Below are positions 8,339-15,335 of a stretch of DNA of 25,304 nt, piece by piece. Numbering within the stretch: the first letter of the stretch is position 1; the number at the start of each line of letters is the position of its first letter. This DNA comes from a virus: positions 1-25,304 of IMG/VR virus record IMGVR_UViG_3300002460_000152. The stretch is one strand, 5' to 3'. The translations under genes and the position numbers were made by a program. The notes beneath the pieces are model-generated. The model saw only the letters and a program-made list of their open reading frames with translations. It ran no database searches and had not been told where the DNA came from.

Positions 8339-9275
8339 AATTTAATACCTCTTTTTTAATTTTTCCTTTTATAAAAATTTCTTTAAAATATTTTTTAAAA
8401 AACCAATCATCTAAAACCACATTAGCATTATAATCATTAGACCTTGTACCTCCACTCATACATCTATTATGCCAAGCTATAGCTCCTGTATCTACTAATA
8501 AATCAAATCCATAACTTAATATATCAAGCGATAATATACTTTCTTCTCTGAATCCTGTTTTAGTTAAGTTTGTACAATAACGTATATTATAAGGAGAATC
8601 AAATAATTTTCTTTGTATTAAAAAAGAAGACCTTAAATGACTCGCAGGCCTGATAACTTTTTCATTCCATAAATATCCTAAATCATCACCTATATATAAT
8701 AAATTACCTTCTTCATCACATTTAATTTCTGATGCAATTTTATTAAAGAATTTTACATCTCTAATAATAGCAGGTTGACTCCATAATGGAACTATACAAC
8801 CTACAGCACCTATATTATTTTTCTTAATTATATCTTTTACATCTTCATATCTTTTTTCACATTTACACATATCACCTTCACAATCTTTATCATGATATAC
8901 ACATCCTTCAATTAAATTAATTAATCTTTCTAAATAATCCATTTCAACTACACTATCATCATCTATTCTACATACATATTTATTTTTATCTTTCCATATA
9001 TCTTCATCTATCGCTTTATTTCTTGCATTACAAACACCATCTGGAATTGTATGTATAGTTTGTACTCCATGTCCTAACATTAATAATCTAAAAATAGTTT
9101 CTGCAATTGGTTTATAAGACCATATTGGAACAGGTTGACTACTATCTACAATTACTATATCAAATTCTTTATAAGTTTGAAAACATAAACTTACTAAAAG
9201 TTGTGATAATTCTGTCATTCTATCCTTTGTAATTAAATGAATAGATATTCTATTCTTACTTAATACTGTTTCCAT
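8325..9275 (-). CDS. GT2-family glycosyltransferase
   Basis: A 316-residue GT-A enzyme. The N-terminal ISIHLITKDRM and IVIVDSSQ strands, the ARNKAIDED loop and the metal-binding RIDDDS at 103-108 are typical of GT2 enzymes. A Cys-rich insertion (CVYHDKDCEGDMCKCEKRYEDV) around 125-145 carries four Cys and may bind a metal; this is not part of the usual family. It overlaps its neighbours on both sides. No transmembrane helix is obvious. The acceptor is unknown. Confidence 0.8.
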   Translation of the reverse strand: METVLSKNRISIHLITKDRMTELSQLLVSLCFQTYKEFDIVIVDSSQPVPIWSYKPIAETIFRLLMLGHGVQTIHTIPDGVCNARNKAIDEDIWKDKNKYVCRIDDDSVVEMDYLERLINLIEGCVYHDKDCEGDMCKCEKRYEDVKDIIKKNNIGAVGCIVPLWSQPAIIRDVKFFNKIASEIKCDEEGNLLYIGDDLGYLWNEKVIRPASHLRSSFLIQRKLFDSPYNIRYCTNLTKTGFREESILSLDILSYGFDLLVDTGAIAWHNRCMSGGTRSNDYNANVVLDDWFFKKYFKEIFIKGKIKKEVLNYGRD

Positions 9276-9982
9276 TCTACTCCTTTTTTTATTAATTCTT
9301 CTACTGTTCTGTATGCTAATAAATTTGAATTATAAATTTGTTTATTAATAAATTCAAGAGGTCTGACCCATTTGATTTCTCCTATTTCATTTTCATTTTT
9401 CCTAATTTTATACTTATTTTCATCATATAAACAATAAAAACTTACAGAAGAAACATATGGAAGGTAGGTTCTATGAAATAATTGTGTATCAACATGAAAT
9501 AAAATTAAATCATTTTCATCTATTTCTATATCCAATTCTTCTCTTAATTCTCTAACTGCTGCTTGTTTTTGTGTATCACCAAATTGTAAAAATCCACCAG
9601 GTAAATTCCATTGATTTTTAATTAATCCTTCTTTATTATTTAAAATTAAAATTAATCCTTTCTTATTAATTAAACAAACATTAGTAGCAGGTCTGCAGAA
9701 TGAATATGTTATTGCTTGTTTTACCATTGTAGAAGATTTTAAATCTTTAACAATATCATCTTTATACATCCACATTTCAGTATTAATTTCATGTGAAGGT
9801 AAACAAATTACTAAATTATAATCATTAAATTCAATTTCTATTTCATTTATAATTTTAAAGGGTAAAGGTCTAGTATTATCTGGGAGATAATATTGTCCTC
9901 CTATATCTTCAACATACATTCTACCATCTTGCTCTATTAAATACAACTTTACTTTATTCTCCGATTTCTGTGTAGATTTCAT
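9260..9982 (-). CDS. Nudix hydrolase
   Basis: A 240-residue protein. Residues about 95-225 form a Nudix domain with the Nudix box from Gly130 to about 152 (GFLQFGDTQKQAAVRELREE). The first Glu of the box is Asp here; the REUXEE core is intact. The N-terminal 90 residues are a separate beta-rich region without an assigned family. Nudix enzymes cut nucleoside diphosphates linked to another group, such as NDP-sugars, NTPs or capped RNA. Between glycosyltransferases and a nucleotide-kinase-like gene, NDP-sugar turnover or nucleotide-pool control is likely. It overlaps both flanking genes. Confidence 0.85.
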   Translation of the reverse strand: MKSTQKSENKVKLYLIEQDGRMYVEDIGGQYYLPDNTRPLPFKIINEIEIEFNDYNLVICLPSHEINTEMWMYKDDIVKDLKSSTMVKQAITYSFCRPATNVCLINKKGLILILNNKEGLIKNQWNLPGGFLQFGDTQKQAAVRELREELDIEIDENDLILFHVDTQLFHRTYLPYVSSVSFYCLYDENKYKIRKNENEIGEIKWVRPLEFINKQIYNSNLLAYRTVEELIKKGVEWKQY

Positions 9983-10532
9983 TTACAACCTCCTCTGGTG
10001 TTTTATTGGTAGTGTCAATAATATATTTATTATTTAATGGCACCATTATAAATATTTTTTTATAAATCAAATCTATTTCCTTAATATTATTGATTTCCTG
10101 CATATGATATGGATAGGATTTATCAATTCTTTTTTTTCTTTCAGGAAAATCACATGTAAATAAAAATGTATAACTATCCAAAGAATTTATTTTATTATAA
10201 TTTCTAATCATCAATATATCATATAACATAATTAAAATTTTATCAATATAACTAATTTTTCTTATTTTTAATGATTCTTTGTAAAAATTAGTAAATAAAA
10301 CATCATCAGATATAAGAAATCTATCAACAATTACATGAGTTTTTCCTATATTTTTAATTAAATTTAAAAATTTTTCATACCTACCCATTACTATAGAAAA
10401 TTTATCTTCTTTAGTATAAAAATCATGTATAGCTATTTCAATAGTACTTCCTAATTTTTTAGCGAGTAAATTTCTAACAGTAGATTTACCTACAAAATTA
10501 TTACCTTCTAAAAAAATTACTTTTCCACACAT
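9954..10532 (-). CDS. P-loop kinase resembling dNMP/thymidylate kinases
   Basis: A 192-residue protein with Walker A GNNFVGKST at 10-18 and the DR motif VIVDRF at 67-72, as in thymidylate and deoxynucleoside kinases. A Lys/Arg-rich stretch near 130-136 (ERKKRID) may be the LID. It would phosphorylate a nucleoside monophosphate or nucleoside. Alternatives include a sugar or modified-base kinase, given the flanking Nudix, methyltransferase and glycosyltransferases. It overlaps the methyltransferase gene by 16 bases and the Nudix gene by 29 bases. The substrate cannot be read from the sequence. Confidence 0.7.
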   Translation of the reverse strand: MCGKVIFLEGNNFVGKSTVRNLLAKKLGSTIEIAIHDFYTKEDKFSIVMGRYEKFLNLIKNIGKTHVIVDRFLISDDVLFTNFYKESLKIRKISYIDKILIMLYDILMIRNYNKINSLDSYTFLFTCDFPERKKRIDKSYPYHMQEINNIKEIDLIYKKIFIMVPLNNKYIIDTTNKTPEEVVNEIYTEIGE

Positions 10533-11128
10533 TTTAATACTCCTGTAAATACACCTATAGATGAAAAAATAGAAACATTCTTGAACTCTTTATCTACTTT
10601 AAATTCATATTTATTAAATAATTCTATCCACCATTCCTTAGTATGAACTTGTATATGAGTTTTATCTTCCCTACTAACAGCTAAAACAAAATGTTCTCCT
10701 TCTACATAACTTACAGGAATTCTAAATATCAAACCTTTCTTGGGTGTATATTTATATAAAAGCATAAAAATTCTATGTAACTCATCAGTATCAATATGTT
10801 CTAATACATCTAACATAATTATCCAATCTTGTTCTGATGTTAATAAATCTCTGTTATAATAAAATATTTTATTTGACATATCAGCATTTGTTTTAGCATG
10901 ATTAATAGCAAAATCAGATATATCAGTACCTTTTATATTTAAATAACCATTATTTAAAAATTCTTTAACTAAATTTCCTGTAGCACAACCAAAATCTAAA
11001 ATTTTATCTGTTTTTTTAATATCTAATTCTCCTGTTAAATCTACAAAAAGATGATAATATTGTTTCTTAGTATAATCTTTATAATTACTTATTTTACTAT
11101 CAATAAAATAATCTTTTTCAAATTTCAT
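10517..11128 (-). CDS. class I SAM-dependent methyltransferase
   Basis: A 203-residue Rossmann-fold methyltransferase. Motif I is ILDFGCATG (43-51), the acidic end of strand 2 is GTDIS (Asp69), and motif IV is LDVLEH (106-111). There is no NPPY or other DNA-base signature, so a small-molecule or sugar acceptor is more likely than DNA. The start is coupled to the radical SAM stop as TAATG. With the flanking glycosyltransferases it may methylate a glycan or a sugar nucleotide. Confidence 0.8.
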   Translation of the reverse strand: MKFEKDYFIDSKISNYKDYTKKQYYHLFVDLTGELDIKKTDKILDFGCATGNLVKEFLNNGYLNIKGTDISDFAINHAKTNADMSNKIFYYNRDLLTSEQDWIIMLDVLEHIDTDELHRIFMLLYKYTPKKGLIFRIPVSYVEGEHFVLAVSREDKTHIQVHTKEWWIELFNKYEFKVDKEFKNVSIFSSIGVFTGVLKCVEK

Positions 11129-12201
11129 TATATAAAATCCTTGTGTGGTGGTTCTATTTTCAAACTATGTAAAACAACATTTTGAGGTTTGTAAAAACAC
11201 ATACCTTCTTTACACTTATCAGTAGCGAATGGTTTATCATTATCCCATATTTGTTTAACTTTACTCATATGTCCCATCCTCCAATGTTCTGTAAACTTTC
11301 GATTGTATAGTGGTACAGCAGAGCAATGATAAAAATAGCCGTCTGCGTTAAGGAAGGGTTTTAATTTTCCAATATAACACGCTTCGTGAACGCTGTAATC
11401 TTTTCCCTGAAAGAATAAAACATCCTTACCTAATCTATTATTAATATTGCTAATCAAAGGTTCTATATTTTGCCTATAGTTGAATTGTTCTTGGGGATTT
11501 AAGCAATTAGGAACTATTCTAACCATTTTAGCATCATGTTTTTGGGCTATTTCCGCTATAAGGTCAAGCTTATCAACAGTAGAGTATCTATTCCAAACAT
11601 AACTAAACCCTATATCACCTTTGATTTTAGGTATATCTATGGCCTTAAATTTAATAGGACGATAAAAGTTTTCTTTATCTAAATAGGCTAAACTAATTCT
11701 AAGCCATTTTAATTTATCTAAGTTTTCTTGTAATATCCTACCTTCTATGTTATTAGTAATCAATCCAACTTCTAAACCATATTCATCACTGCAAAACTCT
11801 ATCAGTTCGTTTATCTCAGGGTATAATGTAGGGTTTCCACCACCGGTAATCTCAACAGTCTTTAATGGTCCCATATACATTAAATCCTCAATAGTTTTTT
11901 TCAAATCTTCAAAAGGTATTTCATCGGGTTTTTTAGGTGTGCCTGTGATTTTGAGTTTACCTGAAACTTCTTTAATATCAGTAACTTCGGTATAATTCCT
12001 ATAACCTGTTGAGCAAAAAGAACATTCAAAATCACATCTATCAGTTGGAGCTACTTGTAAAGAAATAGGTTTCCACTTACCTTTTTGAGCATCTTGTAAT
12101 CTATCTAAATGCTGGTAGAGTTTGATATTTGTGCTTGTAAATATACTTTCTAAACTGCCAGGTCTTTGGCTTGGGTCTGTTAAAATATTAGATTCAATCA
12201 T
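11128..12201 (-). CDS. radical SAM protein with SPASM-like C-terminus
   Basis: A 357-residue enzyme. The radical SAM cluster motif is CDFECSFC, with Cys56, Cys60 and Cys63, followed by EITGGGNPTLYPEI (SAM-binding glycine motif near 120). The C-terminal part has Cys275, Cys293, Cys330 and Cys335, able to ligate an auxiliary iron-sulfur cluster as in SPASM/twitch enzymes. Such enzymes modify peptides, sugars or nucleic acids by radical chemistry. Its base composition looks less AT-rich than its neighbours, with more CG and GG dinucleotides, which suggests later acquisition. It is coupled by ATGA to the upstream gene and by TAATG to the methyltransferase. The substrate is unknown. Confidence 0.85.
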   Translation of the reverse strand: MIESNILTDPSQRPGSLESIFTSTNIKLYQHLDRLQDAQKGKWKPISLQVAPTDRCDFECSFCSTGYRNYTEVTDIKEVSGKLKITGTPKKPDEIPFEDLKKTIEDLMYMGPLKTVEITGGGNPTLYPEINELIEFCSDEYGLEVGLITNNIEGRILQENLDKLKWLRISLAYLDKENFYRPIKFKAIDIPKIKGDIGFSYVWNRYSTVDKLDLIAEIAQKHDAKMVRIVPNCLNPQEQFNYRQNIEPLISNINNRLGKDVLFFQGKDYSVHEACYIGKLKPFLNADGYFYHCSAVPLYNRKFTEHWRMGHMSKVKQIWDNDKPFATDKCKEGMCFYKPQNVVLHSLKIEPPHKDFI

Positions 12202-12464
12202 AAACCAGTATTCCTCACTATAAAATAACTAATCTCATTAGATTTTAGTAAATCTTTACATTTTAATTTAAAAACATTATCATCTAAATGATATGTATCA
12301 AATTCCTGTTTTAATATTTCCCCACATCTCATCATGATATAAAAACCTATAACTCTTTTTAATATTAAATCATCATTTATACATACTTCTATTACTGTTT
12401 CTAATCTTTTAGATATTATATTTTTTTCTTTTTCTTCACTATTCAAGTTATTTATTATCACCAT
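12198..12464 (-). CDS. small unknown protein
   Basis: An 88-residue protein, helical in its first two-thirds (SEEKEKNIISKRLETVIEVC, then VIGFYIMMRCGEILKQEF). No family was recognised. It ends with an ATGA overlap into the radical SAM gene and overlaps the upstream gene by 17 bases, so it belongs to the same transcription unit. Confidence 0.5.
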   Translation of the reverse strand: MVIINNLNSEEKEKNIISKRLETVIEVCINDDLILKRVIGFYIMMRCGEILKQEFDTYHLDDNVFKLKCKDLLKSNEISYFIVRNTGL

Positions 12465-12828
12465 TTAAATTTACCTCCATTGCGTTTTCTTGTTCAAATT
12501 TTTCTATTAAGTTATTTTCTACTGGTTTTATTAATTTTAATACACTTCTATTTTCTTTAGCGTAAGTTATTCCAGCAATAAAACACACTCTTTTTATACC
12601 TGCAACTAAATCATGATATGTAATATATGTGTTAGTTCCATGCAGTAAAGCGTAAAAAAGTGCATCTATATCTTCTCCTCCTAATCTATGTATATAACTA
12701 TTAATTAAACCAGGATTAAGCAATATACTATTTGAATCTATCACTTTATTTATTTTATTTACTTTTATGTACACTTTCTGTTTAACCTTTAAATTTTTTA
12801 ATCTGTTTTGTTTATTTTCAAATACCAT
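12448..12828 (-). CDS. small unknown protein
   Basis: A 126-residue protein with a basic N-terminus (KQNRLKNLKVKQKVYIKVNK) and a helical centre with LGGEDIDALFYALLHGTN and LVAGIKRVCFIAGITYAKEN. No family was assigned. The start has GGGAG at five bases. It is the first of the chain leading into the radical SAM gene, after a 36-base gap from the micro-ORFs upstream. Confidence 0.5.
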   Translation of the reverse strand: MVFENKQNRLKNLKVKQKVYIKVNKINKVIDSNSILLNPGLINSYIHRLGGEDIDALFYALLHGTNTYITYHDLVAGIKRVCFIAGITYAKENRSVLKLIKPVENNLIEKFEQENAMEVNLNGDNK

Positions 12829-12864
12829 TTTCTCCCTTAATTACTCTATCTTAATATTTCCTTT

Positions 12865-12954
12865 TTAAATTATTAACCACACTGACATAATTATCAATAT
12901 AATTATAAATACTATTATTATATTTATAACTATTGTATCTTTTTCTATACTCAT
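12865..12954 (-). CDS. 29-residue transmembrane microprotein
   Basis: A very short frame starting two bases after the stop of the preceding 30-residue frame. After MSIEKDTIV it is almost wholly Ile/Val/Phe/Leu up to MSVWLII, enough for one membrane helix. It has no ribosome site of its own and would depend on translational coupling. The hydrophobic coding in this AT-rich genome could arise by chance, so confidence is moderate. Confidence 0.4.
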   Translation of the reverse strand: MSIEKDTIVINIIIVFIIILIIMSVWLII

Positions 12955-12956
12955 AG

Positions 12957-13049
12957 CTAACTTATTAATATAATTAAGATTAACATTAAACCTGCTCCTA
13001 AAAGCAGATATGCTAAATCTCTTGGATACATTCCAATTATTTCTTCCAT
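12957..13049 (-). CDS. 30-residue transmembrane microprotein
   Basis: A short frame (MEEIIGMYPRDLAYLLLG, then a hydrophobic tail ending in ILIS) with a near-perfect ribosome site, AAGGAGGTG, five bases before the ATG. That site is formed by the last codons of the preceding Cys-rich gene. It has an acidic and polar N-terminus and a single hydrophobic helix. Size and topology resemble tiny viral membrane proteins such as holin-like or membrane-targeting factors, but the role is unknown. Confidence 0.55.
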   Translation of the reverse strand: MEEIIGMYPRDLAYLLLGAGLMLILIILIS

Positions 13050-13050
13050 T

Positions 13051-13245
13051 TTACACCTCCTTTGTTTTTAATAGTCTTTTCCACTTAAAATAACATTCGC
13101 ACCCTCGCTTACATTCAAAACATCTGTTTCTTTTACACACTAAACATATTTCTTTCAAATCAGTTTCGCAATAGGTGCAGTCCATATCTTTCCAACAATA
13201 GGTGCAGTCTAAATCTTCTTTCCAAGTTTCAGCGTGTGGTTTCAT
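13051..13245 (-). CDS. Cys-rich zinc-binding microprotein
   Basis: A 64-residue protein with ten Cys (14, 17, 23, 26, 34, 37, 42, 45, 49, 51), mostly as CxxC pairs. The unit DCTYC occurs twice, coded by an exact 14-base direct repeat at 13169-13182 and 13196-13209, so the N-terminal finger arose by local duplication. It probably folds around two or more zinc ions and may bind nucleic acid or protein. The start overlaps the previous stop as ATGA, and the stop region supplies the ribosome site of the next gene. Confidence 0.6.
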   Translation of the reverse strand: MKPHAETWKEDLDCTYCWKDMDCTYCETDLKEICLVCKRNRCFECKRGCECYFKWKRLLKTKEV

Positions 13246-13616
13246 TTCAAATCCTCAGCTGTAAGATTGAAAAACCACCTTATAAACTCTGATTTACCTT
13301 GAATTTGACCTAAGACACTCCAATATGAAGGTTTATCTTCTAATATGGCACTAACTCTTTCTTCTTCAATTTCTAAATCTTTACATTGTTTTATTGCTTC
13401 TTGTCTTAAATCGTCTATTTTGACTGAATTGTGCGGTATATCTCCATCAAAATCATAATTAGTGTAGTAATCTAAATCTTTTACTGTTTTAAATTCTGTT
13501 TTCATTCTTACTCCTTTATCTTTAATTAATTCTTTTCCGAATTCAGGGTGTTCTTCTAAATAACAAGCTATACTTATTGGATTATTATCTAATATAATTG
13601 GCTTTACTGGTTTCAT
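13242..13616 (-). CDS. 'MKTE' family protein with N-terminal extension (copy 1)
   Basis: A 124-residue protein. From residue 38 it matches the 93-residue protein at 14214-14495: MKTE.KT.KDL at the start, a central DLR.EAIK and an F.NLT.EDLK end. The first 37 residues (KPIILDNNPISIACYLEEH and on) are absent from the relative. The start at 13616 overlaps the upstream stop as ATGA, but the internal ATG at 13505 has its own AAAGGAG site. So either two products are made or two genes have fused in frame. The family function is unknown. Unlike copy 2, this copy lacks the CxC/CxxC residues. Confidence 0.6.
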   Translation of the reverse strand: MKPVKPIILDNNPISIACYLEEHPEFGKELIKDKGVRMKTEFKTVKDLDYYTNYDFDGDIPHNSVKIDDLRQEAIKQCKDLEIEEERVSAILEDKPSYWSVLGQIQGKSEFIRWFFNLTAEDLK

Positions 13617-13900
13617 TTCTCAATCTCCAACTTTAATTTCTTAATCTTTTCCTCATTATTCCTTGTAAATTCAGTATAAGCTAAACCAGTTAGAGCCATT
13701 AACAAATTAGCATTTTCAAGCCTCTTAATTTCTTTTGTTATGCTTTTGTATCTCAAATCGCCCTTAACTTCACAAGTAACACAACATAATTCTGTATCAT
13801 CATAAATTCTACCATATCTGTCTTTAGATATTTCTTCATCTAACTCTCGGTGCATATTACAAGATGCAACTACTTTTGTATCTATAATTTTAACAATCAT
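13613..13900 (-). CDS. small unknown protein with Cys motif
   Basis: A 95-residue protein (MIVKIIDTKVVASCNMHREL at the start) with CCVTCEVKGDLRYKS in the middle and a helical Lys/Glu-rich C-terminus. Cys14, His17 and the CCxxC could bind a metal. It is coupled to both neighbours by ATGA overlaps. No family was recognised. Confidence 0.5.
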   Translation of the reverse strand: MIVKIIDTKVVASCNMHRELDEEISKDRYGRIYDDTELCCVTCEVKGDLRYKSITKEIKRLENANLLMALTGLAYTEFTRNNEEKIKKLKLEIEK

Positions 13901-14217
13901 TTCAACTCCCTAAAAACATTACCAATGTGTTCAACTTTACAATATTCTTGCTTTACATTAGACCACATCGTCCCATTTAACCAAATTCCATTTCTCCAAA
14001 TTCCATTTGACCACATTCCATTATGCCACTCTCCATTCTTCCAAAGTCCATCAACCCAAATACCATTTAACCAAACTCCATTAAACCATACTAAATAACT
14101 ATAAGAAATATCTATCTCTGCATTTTCAAACTCAGCCTCTTTTAACCACGAAAACTTCTTTTCAGCTTCTTCAAAGCTTACTTCTTTTCTATTTTTTATT
14201 ACACGTTTGTATTTCAT
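13897..14217 (-). CDS. Trp-Asn-Gly pentapeptide-repeat protein (copy 1)
   Basis: A 106-residue protein. Residues 1-40 are a helical, charged cap (MKYKRVIKNRKEVSFEEAEK, later AEIDIS). Residues 43-82 are eight tandem five-residue units of the form W-x-[ND]-G-x. The C-terminal MWSNVKQEYCKV closes the fold. The regular five-residue spacing suggests a right-handed beta-solenoid like pentapeptide-repeat proteins, but with Trp and Gly in place of the usual Leu and Ala. The same protein family, also 106 residues, occurs at 23180-23500 on the other strand. Function unknown; DNA mimicry or surface binding by the Trp ladder are possibilities. It sits in an ATGA-coupled chain. Confidence 0.7.
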   Translation of the reverse strand: MKYKRVIKNRKEVSFEEAEKKFSWLKEAEFENAEIDISYSYLVWFNGVWLNGIWVDGLWKNGEWHNGMWSNGIWRNGIWLNGTMWSNVKQEYCKVEHIGNVFRELK

Positions 14218-14495
14218 TTCAAATCCTCTTTTGTAAGATTAAATCTCTTTATCCATTCTTTAATATAATGTATAGGTTTATCCCAAATGTAATCTCCAAA
14301 ATCGTTTTTCAATCTTAATCTTTCTAAATCTTCTTTGACCCATTTAATTGCTTCTTTTCTTAAATCCTCATAATCTAATACACCATATTTTACTCTTTTC
14401 CCACAGCTCCTACATATTTCATTATCAAAAGTAACGCAATTACACTCACAAATCCAACTTGTCAAATCCTTTAATGTTTTAGGTTCTGTTTTCAT
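14214..14495 (-). CDS. 'MKTE' family protein with zinc motif (copy 2)
   Basis: A 93-residue relative of the C-terminal part of the protein at 13242-13616. This copy has WICECNCVTF and ICRSCGKRV, giving CxC and CxxC pairs able to bind zinc, followed by the shared DLRKEAIK and the NLTKEDLK end. It is coupled by ATGA at both ends. The codons for its last four residues contain GAGGA, the ribosome site of the next gene, exactly as in copy 1. Function unknown. Confidence 0.6.
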   Translation of the reverse strand: MKTEPKTLKDLTSWICECNCVTFDNEICRSCGKRVKYGVLDYEDLRKEAIKWVKEDLERLRLKNDFGDYIWDKPIHYIKEWIKRFNLTKEDLK

Positions 14496-14650
14496 TTCTT
14501 ATCTTCCTTTACAAAAAAAAACGCATTATTCCAAATATCATCTAACAATTTAAATAACGCTTTTGCTTCACTTACATTTTTACAATTTTTTTCAAAGAAA
14601 GAATTCAATAGCTCTATTTTTGTTAGAACCTCATCAATATCGTTTTTCAT
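14492..14650 (-). CDS. 52-residue helical microprotein
   Basis: A short frame beginning MKNDIDEVLTKIELLNSF and ending FFFVKEDKK. The start shares a base with the preceding stop (TAATG) and the stop overlaps the next start (ATGA), which strongly supports translation in this chain. It is helical with one Cys. Function unknown. Confidence 0.6.
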   Translation of the reverse strand: MKNDIDEVLTKIELLNSFFEKNCKNVSEAKALFKLLDDIWNNAFFFVKEDKK

Positions 14651-15108
14651 TATTGCTCTCCCTCTAACTTTCCTTTTAATCCTTTAAACAATCGTGTTCC
14701 ACTTATTCCAATAAAATCGTGTTCTCTTTTTACAATATATGGATTACTATATCTTGTTTTAATTTCACACGTACAAGGTTCATTAAAACAACAATCACAC
14801 GAAATACTGTCTATTTTATTTAGTCTTACATCTTTATCAAATATTAGTTGAATATCTTTTGTTTGTATCATTTTTATATTATTTATAATTTCTTTATTCT
14901 TTACATAAGAATTATTCACTTCCTTTGCAAAAACCCCACAACCCCATAAATTAAAAGCATCTGTAAATCCACATATTTGTATTGCATTAAGAGTATTTTC
15001 TCCGTTACTACTTGGAGTAAATATACGTCCTACTTTCTTACGTATATCTCCTTCTATCCAAATAATATTTATGTGTTCTTTATTTTCTAATTCAAATTCA
15101 AGTTTCAT
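14650..15108 (-). CDS. unknown protein with Cys cluster
   Basis: A 152-residue protein with a beta-rich N-terminal half (MKLEFELENKEHINIIWIEG, then VGRIFTPSSNG). A Cys cluster CDCCFNEPCTC lies near residues 104-114 and probably binds zinc. The C-terminus is basic. A good AAAGGA site lies upstream. No family was recognised. It follows the zinc-ribbon microprotein by 17 bases and starts the run of overlapping genes. Confidence 0.5.
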   Translation of the reverse strand: MKLEFELENKEHINIIWIEGDIRKKVGRIFTPSSNGENTLNAIQICGFTDAFNLWGCGVFAKEVNNSYVKNKEIINNIKMIQTKDIQLIFDKDVRLNKIDSISCDCCFNEPCTCEIKTRYSNPYIVKREHDFIGISGTRLFKGLKGKLEGEQ

Positions 15109-15124
15109 TCTTTTACATCCTTTT

Positions 15125-15265
15125 TTATTTTATTAAACATCCTTTACACTTCCCATTCCTTGCATTCTTCCAATTCTTTTTACACTGTTTACACCATAAT
15201 TTTTCTTCTCTTTTATCTCTTTCACAATTTGTATGTGAACAATTGTTATAGTACACCATCATCAT
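15125..15265 (-). CDS. 46-residue zinc-ribbon microprotein
   Basis: A short frame with three consecutive ATG codons at its start. Cys/His pairs CSHTNC, CKQC and CKGC are spaced as in a compact zinc-binding domain, and Lys/Arg are abundant (KNWKNARNGKCKG). The putative ribosome site GGGGA lies within the 3' arm of a hairpin at 15270-15324. It could be a small regulator binding nucleic acid. The repeated Cys pattern makes chance unlikely. Confidence 0.6.
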   Translation of the reverse strand: MMMVYYNNCSHTNCERDKREEKLWCKQCKKNWKNARNGKCKGCLIK

Positions 15266-15269
15266 AAAT

Positions 15270-15324
15270 CCCCTGCTTTATTTGTTGAGATTTTTGTAAC
15301 CACAAATCTTTTGTCAGGCAGGGG
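15270..15324 (-). promoter_or_regulatory. nested hairpin covering the ribosome site of the zinc-ribbon gene
   Basis: Outer stem: 15270-15276 (CCCCTGC) pairs perfectly with 15318-15324 (GCAGGGG). Inner stem: 15288-15297 pairs with 15302-15309 with a two-base bulge and an AACC/GGTT loop. On the minus-strand mRNA the 3' arm of the outer stem is the GC-rich ribosome site four bases before the first ATG. GC-rich arms are unusual in this sequence. Confidence 0.5.
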
Positions 15325-15335
15325 CTAATATTTTT

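Noticed and set aside
13850-14098. Plus-strand frame with a Pro-Phe-His repeat
   Set aside because: It is the reverse of the W-x-N-G-x repeat coding sequence at 13897-14217 and crosses the gene junction in the wrong direction.
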